Shown in pieces: positions 7,463 through 16,127 of a stretch of 18,126 bases of DNA (positions within the stretch are counted from its first letter, which is position 1; each line of letters opens with the position of its first letter). The position numbers and the translations under genes were made by a program. The DNA is from Anaerolineales bacterium UBA3905 (lineage in GTDB: Bacteria; Chloroflexota; Anaerolineae; Caldilineales; Caldilineaceae): the NCBI GenBank assembly GCA_002391565.1, contig DGFH01000282.1, positions 6,755-24,880 of the forward strand, read 5' to 3'. The notes under the pieces were generated by a model that saw nothing but the letters and a program-made list of their open reading frames with translations, was not told where the DNA came from and searched no databases.

Positions 7463-8866
7463 ATGGATCAACTTTTTCTCTCTCGCGTCCAGTTTGCCCT
7501 GACCGCCAGCTTCCACTTCATTTATCCGCCCTTATCAATGGGGCTGGGATTGTTGCTCGTCATTATCGGCATCAACTATCTGCGCACACGCGATCCGAAG
7601 TGGCGTCAACTCTCCTTTTTCTGGGTCAAGGTTTATGGCCTGGTCTTTGCTGTTGGCGTCGCTACGGGTGTTGTCCAGGAATTCGAGTTCGGTACAAATT
7701 GGCCTGAATATTCCCGCTTTGTCGGCAACATCTTTGGTAGCTTGCTGGCGGCGGAGGGCGTCTTCGCCTTTTTCCTCGAAGGCGGCTTTTTGGGGTTGAT
7801 GCTCTTCGGCGGCAACCGGCTTGGCCCGCGCATGTGGTTGCTGGCAATTTTCATGGTGGCCTTCGGCGCTCACTTCAGCGCACTCTGGATTCTGATGGCA
7901 AACTCCTGGATGCAGACGCCGGCGGGGTATGTCGTCACCCAGACGCCGATGGGGACGCAGGCGTTTATGACCGATTTCTGGCAGACAGTCTTCACGCCCT
8001 CGTTCGTACCGCGCCTCTGGCATACCTGGGTGGCGTCGTGGATGACCGGTGCAGCGTTGATGCTGAGCGTGGGCGCATGGTTCCTGCTGCGCGTCAAACA
8101 GCACGCCGAGTTGGGCAAGGCCACGATCCGCGTGGCGTTGCCGGTCTTTGTTATCTTTAGCATCTTGCAGGTGCCTCTCTTTGGCGCCCGGCAGGCCGAA
8201 AATGTTACACAACATCAGCCAGTCAAGCTGGCTGCCATGGAAGGGATTTGGGAGGATACAACCTGCGCGCCAATGACAGTGGTCGGCTGGATCGATGAAG
8301 CCAATCAGAGGACATACGGCATCAAAATTCCGTGTCTGTTGAGCTTCCTGGCATACGGCGACATTAACGCCACTGTGAAGGGGTTGAATTCCTTCCCGCC
8401 GGATACGTGGCCGCCGTTGCAGATTACCTTTCAATCCTACCACCTGATGATCAATCTGGGCATGGTCTTCATTGGGATTGGGTTGCTGGCTGCGTTCTTC
8501 TTCTTCTGGGGGCGGCGATTGTGGCGCAACACTCCCGTATTGTGGATTCTCGTGCTTACCATCTTCCTGGCGGAGGCGGCGACGATGGTCGGCTGGTGGA
8601 CGGCGGAGTTTGGTCGCCAGCCATGGATCGTCTGGGAATTGCTACGCACGGTGGACGCCGGGTCACCGGTGCTGCTAGGGTATCAGGTTTTGATCTCTAA
8701 CGGTATGTTCATCTTGCTTTATGCAATTCTCTTTGTGCTCTTTATCTTCCTGCTGAACGAGAAGATTCAACACGGGCCGGAGCCATTGGCGTCGATGGAG
8801 GAACGACCGGTGAACGCATTGCCTGACACCTTCCGAGAAATCTTCCGCCGCCAGGCGCGCGCATAG
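7463..8866 (+). CDS. cydA: Cytochrome bd quinol oxidase subunit I
   Basis: Heme-bearing subunit of the bd-type terminal oxidase, which oxidises quinol and reduces oxygen to water with high oxygen affinity. From ATG 7463 it has 467 residues, a short-Q-loop CydA. Heme ligands are visible by position: His18 (in TASFHFIYPP), His187 (RLWHTW) and Met329 (YHLMINLG). The proton/heme-site glutamates Glu98 and Glu106 (AAEGVFAFFLEGG) are present, as is the quinol-site region VKLAAMEGIW and the GRQPW motif. The open frame extends 27 bases upstream to TTG 7436, but ATG 7463 has AAGGG eight bases before it and gives the usual N-terminus. It is the first gene of a four-gene operon behind a near-consensus promoter with a Fur-like operator. 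Confidence 0.96.
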   Translation: MDQLFLSRVQFALTASFHFIYPPLSMGLGLLLVIIGINYLRTRDPKWRQLSFFWVKVYGLVFAVGVATGVVQEFEFGTNWPEYSRFVGNIFGSLLAAEGVFAFFLEGGFLGLMLFGGNRLGPRMWLLAIFMVAFGAHFSALWILMANSWMQTPAGYVVTQTPMGTQAFMTDFWQTVFTPSFVPRLWHTWVASWMTGAALMLSVGAWFLLRVKQHAELGKATIRVALPVFVIFSILQVPLFGARQAENVTQHQPVKLAAMEGIWEDTTCAPMTVVGWIDEANQRTYGIKIPCLLSFLAYGDINATVKGLNSFPPDTWPPLQITFQSYHLMINLGMVFIGIGLLAAFFFFWGRRLWRNTPVLWILVLTIFLAEAATMVGWWTAEFGRQPWIVWELLRTVDAGSPVLLGYQVLISNGMFILLYAILFVLFIFLLNEKIQHGPEPLASMEERPVNALPDTFREIFRRQARA

Positions 8867-8878
8867 GAGGCAACAATT

Positions 8879-9898
8879 ATGTGGCTCAATATTGTCTGGT
8901 TTGCGCTTTTTGTCATCATTATTGCCGGTTACCTGATCATGGATGGCTTCGACCTGGGCGTCGGCATCTTGCATCCATTTCTTGCCAGAAACGATGAGGA
9001 GCGCCGCGTCTTTCTCAACAGCATCGGCCCGGTGTGGGATGGCAACGAGGTGTGGCTGGTGCTTGGCGGCGGTGCGCTCTTTGCTGCTTTCCCACTGGTC
9101 TACGCCTCGCTTTTTTCCGGCCTCTATATTGCGATGATGCTCGTGCTGCTGGTGCTGATCCTGCGCACAGTCGCCATCGAGTTTCGCAGCAAGCGTCCCT
9201 CGCCGGCGTGGCGCAGCTTTTGGGATTGGATCTTCTTTGCGTCGTCGCTGGGCATCGCGCTGTTGCTGGGGGTGGCGTTTGGCAACATCCTTGACGGATT
9301 GCCCATCGCCGCTGATGGCCACATCCGCGCTAACCTTTTCGACCTGCTGACGCCCTCCGCGTTGCTGGTCGGTGTGACGACGATCTTCATGCTGGCGACG
9401 CACGGCGCTATTTACCTGAGCATGAAGGCCAGCGGTGCGCTACTCGACCGCGTCAAGCGTTGGGTGCCACGACTGATGATCATCTTCTTCATCTTCAACA
9501 CACTGCTCGTTGGAGTGACAGCGCTGTTGCATGAGGCCGTCTCCGACCGCTATTGGCAGCAGCCCTGGTTGGTGATCTTGCCGGGGGCGGCGCTGCTTTC
9601 GGTGATTGTGGCGTGGCTGATGGTGCGCCGTGAACAGTACTTCGCGGCTTTTCTCTTTTCCTCGACCATGATTGCCGGTTTGCTGATTTCTGCCGCCGTT
9701 GGTCTCTACCCCAATCTGCTGGTTTCGACGCTCAACCCGTCATACAACCTGACGATCTTCAATGCGGCCTCGCAGCCGAACACGCTGACGGTTATGTTGA
9801 TCATGGCGTTGATTGGCATGCCTTTTGTGCTCCTTTACACGGCTGGCGTTTATTACATCTTTCGTGGGCGAGTGCAGATCGGGCCCAGCAGCTATTGA
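8879..9898 (+). CDS. cydB: Cytochrome bd quinol oxidase subunit II
   Basis: Structural partner of CydA in the membrane oxidase. It has 339 residues and is strongly hydrophobic throughout. The conserved N-terminal helix GYLIMDGFDLGVGIL (Asp22, Asp25) and the PVWDGNEVWL segment (Asp54, Glu57) are diagnostic, the former region contributing to the proton path in studied enzymes. A perfect Shine-Dalgarno AGGAGG (8865-8870) overlaps the cydA stop codon and stands eight bases from the ATG, so translation of the two subunits should be coupled or closely matched. Confidence 0.96.
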   Translation: MWLNIVWFALFVIIIAGYLIMDGFDLGVGILHPFLARNDEERRVFLNSIGPVWDGNEVWLVLGGGALFAAFPLVYASLFSGLYIAMMLVLLVLILRTVAIEFRSKRPSPAWRSFWDWIFFASSLGIALLLGVAFGNILDGLPIAADGHIRANLFDLLTPSALLVGVTTIFMLATHGAIYLSMKASGALLDRVKRWVPRLMIIFFIFNTLLVGVTALLHEAVSDRYWQQPWLVILPGAALLSVIVAWLMVRREQYFAAFLFSSTMIAGLLISAAVGLYPNLLVSTLNPSYNLTIFNAASQPNTLTVMLIMALIGMPFVLLYTAGVYYIFRGRVQIGPSSY

Positions 9899-11727
9899 GC
9901 GCAATGCTGAGAGCGACCCAGACGTCGCGTCTGCTCAAACAAAGTCCTGCCGCGCGCCGGTCACTCGCTTGGGCGACCGGCGCCGGTTTTATTGCAGGCG
10001 CCATGCTGGTGGCGCAAGCGTGGTGGATCAGCCTGATCGTCGATGCAGTTTTTCTGCGCGGGCAGACGCTGGCTCAGGTGACGCCACTGCTAGGTGTGTT
10101 GCTGGCAAGCCTGCTGGTGCGCAGCCTTGCCGTCTATGTTGAGACTGTGTTGGGGCAGCGCGCCGCCAACGAGCTTAAGCAAACGCTGCGGCAGCGTCTC
10201 ACTACCCACTTAATCCTGCTTGGCCCGCTGCCGCTGCGCAACGAACGCGCTGGTGAACTGGTCAATACCATTGCTGAAGGGGTGGAGGCGTTGGATGCAT
10301 ACGTCGCCCAATTTCTCCCAGCCCAATTTCTGGCGGTGTTGCTCACGATCTTCATCCTGATCGTCGTGCTGATCCTCGATCCATGGACGACGCTGGTTTT
10401 GCTCTTTGCGGCGCCTATGCTCCTGCTGATGCTGGCGCTGATTGGTGGGCGCGCCAAAAGCCTGACCGAACGCCGCTTCCTCGAACTCAGTTGGATGAGC
10501 GCCTTTTTTCTCGATATGCTGCAAGGGTTAACCACGCTCAAGCTGTTTGGCCGCAGCCAGGAGCAGGTCGAGACGATTCGCCGCATCAGCGCGCATTATG
10601 GCAAGACTACGATGGAGGTGCTGGCAACCGCCTTTCAGACTTCGCTGGTCATGGAATGGGCAGCGACTGCTGCAACGGCGCTGGTGGCGTTGGAGGTGAG
10701 CTACCGGCTGATGGCAGGACAACTCCACTTTGCGCCAGCGTTGGCCGTGCTGTTGCTGACGCCAGAATTCTTCTTGCCGCTGCGCACGCTGGCGATTCGG
10801 TATCATGCCGGCGCCGCAGGTAAAGCCGCTGCCCAGCGTATCTTTAGCCTGCTGGACATGGAAAATGAAAGTGTTTTGACGCAAAGGCGCAACGATGCAG
10901 AGATGCGCAGCGGGCAAGTCGCGCATAACAATTCCTCGGCGCCTCTCGGCGCCCCTGCGCCTTTGCGTCAGAGCGTCTCCGATGTTATGCGCCCCCCCTC
11001 ATCGATCCGCTTTGACCGGGTGACATTTGCTTATGAGGGGCGACCCGCGCTGCAAGATTGTTCTTTTGTCATTGCACCGGGTAGTCGCGTGGCCCTGGTC
11101 GGCGCCACCGGCGCAGGCAAGAGTACGATCGTCAATCTACTGCTACGCTTTGCCGAACCACAGCAAGGCGCCATCTGGGTCGGCGACGCACGCCTGTCCG
11201 AGCTTGACCCGGTGCAGTGGCGAAGGCAGGTGGCGTGGGTTCCGCAACATCCTCAGATCTTTCAGGGCACAGTGCTCGACAACATCCGCCTGGCGCGTCC
11301 AGAGGCATCGCTGCCAGAAGTGATCGCCGCCGCTGAAGCCGCCTACGCCCACGCCTTTATCATGGCGTTGCCACAGGGTTATGACACACGCGTTGGCGAG
11401 CAAGGGGCGCGGCTCAGCGGTGGGCAACGTCAGCGGCTGGCGCTGGCGCGGGCCTTCCTAAGAAATGCGCCTCTGTTGATCCTGGATGAAGCCACCGCTC
11501 ATCTCGACGCCGAGAGCGCACAGGCGATCCAGGGCGCCATCGAACGCCTGGCCGCAGGTCGCACTGTGCTGCTCATTGCCCACCGGTTGGAGCTGGCTGC
11601 TGGCGCCGATCGGGTGATCGTGCTGGAACAAGGCAGCATCGTCGAAAGCGGCGCGCCTGCCGACCTGCTTGCGCACGACGGCCCCTATCGCCGGCTGGCG
11701 CTTTCCCTGGCAGGAGGTGCGCCGTGA
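9895..11727 (+). CDS. cydD: Heterodimeric ABC exporter CydD, needed for cytochrome bd assembly
   Basis: One half of the CydDC transporter, credited in E. coli with exporting cysteine/glutathione and, more recently, with moving heme for bd-oxidase assembly. It has 610 residues: a six-helix exporter domain (about 20-310) and a nucleotide-binding domain with Walker A GATGAGKS (403-410), signature LSGGQ (507-511), Walker B LLILDE (Asp531, Glu532) and switch His563. The start is either TTG 9895, which overlaps the cydB stop as TTGA, or ATG 9904 nine bases on; neither has a clear Shine-Dalgarno. Odd feature: residues about 328-359, between the two domains, are encoded by a palindromic insertion and read as low-complexity, hydrophilic sequence without the usual linker character. 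All catalytic motifs are intact, so the gene is probably functional. Confidence 0.9.
   Translation: MSAMLRATQTSRLLKQSPAARRSLAWATGAGFIAGAMLVAQAWWISLIVDAVFLRGQTLAQVTPLLGVLLASLLVRSLAVYVETVLGQRAANELKQTLRQRLTTHLILLGPLPLRNERAGELVNTIAEGVEALDAYVAQFLPAQFLAVLLTIFILIVVLILDPWTTLVLLFAAPMLLLMLALIGGRAKSLTERRFLELSWMSAFFLDMLQGLTTLKLFGRSQEQVETIRRISAHYGKTTMEVLATAFQTSLVMEWAATAATALVALEVSYRLMAGQLHFAPALAVLLLTPEFFLPLRTLAIRYHAGAAGKAAAQRIFSLLDMENESVLTQRRNDAEMRSGQVAHNNSSAPLGAPAPLRQSVSDVMRPPSSIRFDRVTFAYEGRPALQDCSFVIAPGSRVALVGATGAGKSTIVNLLLRFAEPQQGAIWVGDARLSELDPVQWRRQVAWVPQHPQIFQGTVLDNIRLARPEASLPEVIAAAEAAYAHAFIMALPQGYDTRVGEQGARLSGGQRQRLALARAFLRNAPLLILDEATAHLDAESAQAIQGAIERLAAGRTVLLIAHRLELAAGADRVIVLEQGSIVESGAPADLLAHDGPYRRLALSLAGGAP
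10877..10970. repeat. REP/MITE-like palindromic element inserted in frame within cydD
   Basis: TGACGCAAAGGCGCA (10877-10891) and TGCGCCTTTGCGTCA (10956-10970) are perfect 15-base reverse complements separated by 64 bases, placed in the codons that link the membrane and ATPase domains of CydD. G:T and A:T pairs extend the stem three more bases outward. The GCAAAGGCGCA-type arm resembles dispersed palindromes found in many bacterial genomes, but no second copy is present in this window, so mobility is inferred. The reading frame stays open across it. Confidence 0.75.
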
Positions 11728-13415
11728 CGGCCGCTGCGCCTGTTCATCGCGCCTCGCCCTTGCCGCGCCTGCTGACCTTTCTGCGCCCCTTCGGCTGGTG
11801 GGTGGCAGCGGGCATTTTGCTCGGCTTCGCCACAATCAGCTCCAGCGTTGGGTTAATGGCCGTCTCCGCATATCTCATCTCCAAAGCTGCGATTGCTGTG
11901 GATGTAACCCAGCTTTCGCTGGCAATTGCCGGGGTGCGTCTTTTCGCCCTTACGCGCGCGCTTTTCCGCTATGGCGAGCGCTATGTCACCCATCTGGCAA
12001 CCTTTCGCATTTTGACGGCGCTGCGCGTCTGGTTTTACCGTGCCATCGAGCCATTGGCGCCGGCGCGCTTGCTGCAGGTGCACAGCGGCGATGTACTGGC
12101 GCGCATCGGCGCTGACATCGAGACATTGGAAAATTTCTACGTGCGCGTGGTGGCGCCGCCGGTCAGCGCCGCGCTCGTCACCCTCTTTGCTGCTGCGCTG
12201 CTCGGCGCCTTCGATGTGTGGTTGGGCATAGCGCTGGTGGGTTTCCTGGCGTTGACGGGCGGCGTATTGCCTTGGGCCAGTCGCCGTCTCAGCCATCGCG
12301 CCGCCGCTGCAACGATTGCCCAACGCGGCGCGCTCCACATAAATCTAGTGGATATGGTGCAGGGAATGGCCGATCTGATTGCATTTGACCAGGCAGAAAC
12401 TCAGCAAGTGCGCGTGCTGGCGCAAAGCGCCGCGCTGCAGCAGGCGCAACTACGCCTGGCGGAAGTGCGCGGCCTTGCCAATGCGCTCACGGCGCTTTTC
12501 ACCGGGCTGGCCGGGTTGACGATGCTCTGGCTGGCGATTCCATTGGTCACTGCTGGTCGGCTTGAGGGCGTCTATCTGGCGCTGCTGCCGTTGACGGCGA
12601 TGGCAGCTTTCGAGTGCGTTCAGCCGCTTGGTCAGGCATGGCAGATGCTGGAGTCGAGTCAGGCTGCCGCCCGCCGCCTCTTTGCACTGGTCGACACTCC
12701 CCCGGCTGTCGTCGATCCGCCCATGCTTGCGCCGGCCCCTGTCGGCGTCAGTTTGGAGACGCGCGGACTGCGCTTCCGTTACCCGCCCACGCATGATAGT
12801 GAGCCGGTCGACGTTTGGGCGTTGGATGGTCTGACGTTTGCGGTGCGCGCCGGTCAGCGCCTTGCTATCACGGGGCCAAGTGGCGCCGGTAAGTCCACGT
12901 TGATCGCGCTGCTTTTGCGTTTTTGGGATGTGCCGCCAGGATCGATCTGGTTGGACGGTCGCGACCTGCGCGACTATGCTGCCGCAGATGTGCGTGCATT
13001 GTTTGCCGTCGTGCCGCAGGCGCCTTATCTCTTTCACACAACGATCCGCGACAATCTGCTCATCGCCAATCCAGATGCCACCGACGCCGACCTGGTCGCC
13101 GCCTGCCGCACAGCCCAGATCGACGACTTCATCGCTGCGCTGCCGGCGGGATACGACACCTTGCTTGGCGACAACGGGCTGACTCTGAGCGGTGGCGAGC
13201 GCCAGCGCCTGGCGATTGCGCGCGCACTGCTCAAGCCGGCGCCGATTCTCGTCCTCGATGAGGCAACGGCGCACCTTGACGCCATCACAGCCGCGCGCGT
13301 CTGGCAGGCGCTAGAGCCTCACATGGCCGGACGGATCGTGCTGATTTTCGACCATAATCCGCTTGCCCTGGCGCACGCTGATACGGTTATCCAGATCGCC
13401 GGAGCGGCGCCCTGA
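11724..13415 (+). CDS. cydC: Heterodimeric ABC exporter CydC, needed for cytochrome bd assembly
   Basis: Partner half-transporter of CydD. It has 563 residues, with an N-terminal six-helix domain (about 12-310) and a nucleotide-binding domain carrying Walker A GPSGAGKS (384-391), signature LSGGE (488-492), Walker B VLDE (Asp512, Glu513) and a switch histidine in FDHN. The GTG start overlaps the cydD stop as GTGA, and a strong AGGAGG (11712-11717) stands six bases before it, so translational coupling is very likely. It is the last gene of the operon, and it meets the minus-strand GH116 gene tail to tail with only 28 bases between them. Confidence 0.92.
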   Translation: MTAAAPVHRASPLPRLLTFLRPFGWWVAAGILLGFATISSSVGLMAVSAYLISKAAIAVDVTQLSLAIAGVRLFALTRALFRYGERYVTHLATFRILTALRVWFYRAIEPLAPARLLQVHSGDVLARIGADIETLENFYVRVVAPPVSAALVTLFAAALLGAFDVWLGIALVGFLALTGGVLPWASRRLSHRAAAATIAQRGALHINLVDMVQGMADLIAFDQAETQQVRVLAQSAALQQAQLRLAEVRGLANALTALFTGLAGLTMLWLAIPLVTAGRLEGVYLALLPLTAMAAFECVQPLGQAWQMLESSQAAARRLFALVDTPPAVVDPPMLAPAPVGVSLETRGLRFRYPPTHDSEPVDVWALDGLTFAVRAGQRLAITGPSGAGKSTLIALLLRFWDVPPGSIWLDGRDLRDYAAADVRALFAVVPQAPYLFHTTIRDNLLIANPDATDADLVAACRTAQIDDFIAALPAGYDTLLGDNGLTLSGGERQRLAIARALLKPAPILVLDEATAHLDAITAARVWQALEPHMAGRIVLIFDHNPLALAHADTVIQIAGAAP

Positions 13416-13437
13416 CGCTCTGTCTACGGTGCGCCGC
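13404..13437. terminator. Weak hairpin between the convergent cydC and GH116 genes
   Basis: GCGGCGC (13404-13410) can pair with GCGCCGC (13431-13437) across a 20-base loop, spanning the cydC stop codon and the 28-base convergent gap. The stem is all G-C but has no T-run on either strand, so it would be at best a factor-assisted or bidirectional stop. GC-rich coding ends produce such pairs by chance. Confidence 0.2.
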
Positions 13438-13443
13438 CTTTGA

Positions 13444-16089
13444 CTATGCGCCAGGCATCGAGAAGTGTACGCGCAGAGGTGCTGCCGTAGATAAGCGCAC
13501 GCCCTCTTGCAGGCGCAACTTGCCCGCCGTGTTGGTGAAGTCGACCATTGCATCGCCTACGCGCACCATCGTCGCCGCTTGCCCCGCCGCCAGTGGCAAG
13601 GTCAACGCGTTCAAGTCGAGATGTCCGTAGAGCACGCGCAACTCAGCGCGTTCCGGCGTCAGCTCGAACTCGCCCCAGCCGCTGTCCAGCGACCAGAAGC
13701 AGCGGAAGCGCCCGTCGATCATGCGCACCGGGCGGAAGCCGATCTCCTTGCGCACCATGTCGAACTCAAAGCCGGCAAAGGCGTTGAGCAGCGCGTAGGA
13801 AGCCATCGAACGCGCATAGTTGCTGCCGCACTCGAATTCGTTCCAGGGGTTGCGTCGTTCGCCGTCGTAACGCCGCCGCAGCGCCTCCACGCAGGTCATG
13901 CCCTCATCGACCAATCCGTTCATGATCATGTGGCTGGCGGCGGCGTACTCGAAGCCGTTCATCGTCTCCTGCGAATAGGGCGCCGGGATCGTCGGTTTGG
14001 TCGTCCCGGCGGGCCAGGCGCAGATGACCAGGCCGCCTTCGTCGTTGAGGCAGTAGATGCGGCACGGGTTGTAGACCTCGCCCATCACCGGGATGAAGTT
14101 GTACTTGAAGATGGCGGCGCTGGCAGCGCGCACCTGCACCGGGTCGAAGATGTCGCCCAATCCGTAGAGGCTGGCGTGCCACTGCCCTAACACCTGGTCG
14201 ATGCTCGATCCGTCGCCGATCTGGTATTTGATCTCCTGATGCTCCTCATCCCAGTATGCCTCCAGCGTTGAGCCGCCCATCAACACCAGTTCATCCTGGG
14301 CGAAGGCTTCGACGATGCTGCGGTCGTGCAGGTCGATGCGCTGGATGTAATACTCGCCGTTGAAGAGATTGGCATCCGCCCAGGCTTTGCCGCGTGCAAA
14401 GATCGCCCGATATTCGGCAGCTGTTTCGTCATCGCCCAGGTGCTCCGCCATCTCGGCGCCGGCTTTGAGCGCCGCCAGGTACATGCCAGTGAGCCAGGAA
14501 TTTGGCCCAAACAATTCCATGTCGAGCGTATGGTGCTGGCGTCCCCACAACACGCCGGTCTTGTCCGGGTCCCAGCGATCTTCGTTGTTGGGATGCCAGG
14601 CGAACTCGATCGATTGCTTGACCGCAGGCCACAAGTTGCGCAGCCACGCGCTGTCGCCGCAGATTTTCCAGTCGCGATAGGTCTTGAGCACGCCGCCAAA
14701 TTGCCCGTCGGCGCACGGCCGGAAGCCCCACAGCCCCACGCCTAATGGCAGTTGCAGGCGAAAGTCCATGCCGCCGTCGTGCCGCAGGTTGTAGCGATAG
14801 TCGGCGACGCGCATTGAACGCTCCAGCGCCGGGAAGAGGAAGGGAACCGCCTGCTGGTAGTTCCAGACATGCGTGCAGCTTCCTTCGCAACAGCCGGCGT
14901 CAACCTGGCAACCTTCCCAGCCGTAGAGCGTGCCATCCTCCAGGCGCAGCACCGTGGGCGACTTGAGGATCGCCAGGTTGGCGGAGATGGCGTCGATGGC
15001 GGCGGGCGGCAGGCTGGAGGCAAAGAGCGCCTGTTGAAAGCGCGCGGTTTCGTCATAGAGACGATCCCACTGTTCGAGCGCGTAGCGAGCACTGGCTTGC
15101 GAGTCGGGCCAGAGCGTGGCGTAGTAGTTCTTCCACGTGCGGTTGACGCCGGGCGGCAACTTCTGGTCGCGCTTCCAGTAGTTCTCGCAGATCGGGAAGT
15201 TCCAGGCGATCACAAAGCGCACGCGGCGCGTTTCACCGGGCGCCAGCCGCAGATGCACCGCCAGCAAGCCCTCGTTGCCCTCGCCGGCGCGCGCCAGCGG
15301 ATAGGTGCGGTTCTGGAACAGCCCGCCCGCCGTGAAGTCCTTCCAGTAGACCTCCAGGCTGTCGAACCAGACGCCACGGAACCAGTATTCTTGCCAGCTC
15401 AGCGTCGCCTCATCGTGCTGCCCGCCGCTGTTCAACCCGCTGTCGGTCGCCAGCGTCAGGTCGCCGTAGCGCGTCGATTCCGGCTCGACGCCGTCGGAGG
15501 TGAGATGCAGCGCGTGTCCCCACGCGTGGGCGTGAATAGCGTTGCGGTTGTTGGCGGGCAGCGGGTTGCGCAACACGCCAGCGAGCGTGTAGTCGAGCGT
15601 CTGGTCGGTCGTGTTGGTGAGCGTGTATTCAAAGAAGGCGGCAGGCAGGCTCGAATCGCGGTCGTTCAACGGGATCAGCGGGCTGAAGGCGCGCAGCGTC
15701 ACCGCGCCCGGAAAGTGCGCATCGTCGAAGGTCAGCGTCGCAATCGGAAACTCGCCGCGGAACTCGACCCCCTTGAAGTGTGGCAGACCGGTGAGATATT
15801 CGCGGCGCGGCCCCCAGCCAAAGCTCTGAAAGTGCGGTAGATGCAGTTCGCCCTGATAGGGAGGATGCAGGTCGCCGTGCAGCACGCGTGCATCAAGCAC
15901 TTTGCCCTCCGCCTCGGCGCGCACAGCAAAGTGTGAAAAGCCGTTGACGCTGCCCTTGTTGGGGCGGTTGAAAATTTCCCAGTCGATCAGGCGGCCGTTG
16001 CCCGCCAATCCAATCGCGCCCGCGCCAATGCCGCCGAGCGGAAAGCTGATCTGTGTGGTCTTGGCGTCGCGATAGATGAAGTCGGTCAT
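13444..16089 (-). CDS. Glycoside hydrolase family 116 (DUF608/GBA2-like) beta-glycosidase
   Basis: Probably hydrolyses beta-linked glucosides, xylosides or related glycosides; GH116 includes human bile-acid beta-glucosidase GBA2, TxGH116 and archaeal SSO1353. It has 881 residues. The N-terminal domain opens with FPLGGIGAGAIGLAGNGRLIDWEIFNR split around residues 16-42, the family hallmark. An (alpha/alpha)6 catalytic domain follows from about 330. Candidate catalytic residues by remembered alignment are Glu402 in the CCEGSCTHVWNY segment (nucleophile) and Asp631 in SSIDQVLGQW (acid/base). There is no signal peptide, so it should act in the cytoplasm on imported or membrane-derived substrate. 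The start is supported by AGGAGG six bases before ATG 16089. It lies 38 bases after the CobW-like gene and is the last gene of the operon. Four cysteines cluster beside Glu402. Exact substrate cannot be told. Confidence 0.85.
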   Translation of the reverse strand: MTDFIYRDAKTTQISFPLGGIGAGAIGLAGNGRLIDWEIFNRPNKGSVNGFSHFAVRAEAEGKVLDARVLHGDLHPPYQGELHLPHFQSFGWGPRREYLTGLPHFKGVEFRGEFPIATLTFDDAHFPGAVTLRAFSPLIPLNDRDSSLPAAFFEYTLTNTTDQTLDYTLAGVLRNPLPANNRNAIHAHAWGHALHLTSDGVEPESTRYGDLTLATDSGLNSGGQHDEATLSWQEYWFRGVWFDSLEVYWKDFTAGGLFQNRTYPLARAGEGNEGLLAVHLRLAPGETRRVRFVIAWNFPICENYWKRDQKLPPGVNRTWKNYYATLWPDSQASARYALEQWDRLYDETARFQQALFASSLPPAAIDAISANLAILKSPTVLRLEDGTLYGWEGCQVDAGCCEGSCTHVWNYQQAVPFLFPALERSMRVADYRYNLRHDGGMDFRLQLPLGVGLWGFRPCADGQFGGVLKTYRDWKICGDSAWLRNLWPAVKQSIEFAWHPNNEDRWDPDKTGVLWGRQHHTLDMELFGPNSWLTGMYLAALKAGAEMAEHLGDDETAAEYRAIFARGKAWADANLFNGEYYIQRIDLHDRSIVEAFAQDELVLMGGSTLEAYWDEEHQEIKYQIGDGSSIDQVLGQWHASLYGLGDIFDPVQVRAASAAIFKYNFIPVMGEVYNPCRIYCLNDEGGLVICAWPAGTTKPTIPAPYSQETMNGFEYAAASHMIMNGLVDEGMTCVEALRRRYDGERRNPWNEFECGSNYARSMASYALLNAFAGFEFDMVRKEIGFRPVRMIDGRFRCFWSLDSGWGEFELTPERAELRVLYGHLDLNALTLPLAAGQAATMVRVGDAMVDFTNTAGKLRLQEGVRLSTAAPLRVHFSMPGA

Positions 16090-16127
16090 GAGGCGCCTCC
16101 TACGGCCTGTAGTGGATTGTTGTCAAT

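Noticed and set aside
14869..15840. Long open frame on the plus strand opposite the GH116 gene (about 323 codons)
   Set aside because: It is the antisense of a clearly conserved GH116 coding region; its translation is Arg/Gln/Val-rich with no domain and no ribosome binding site. GC-rich codon bias creates such frames.
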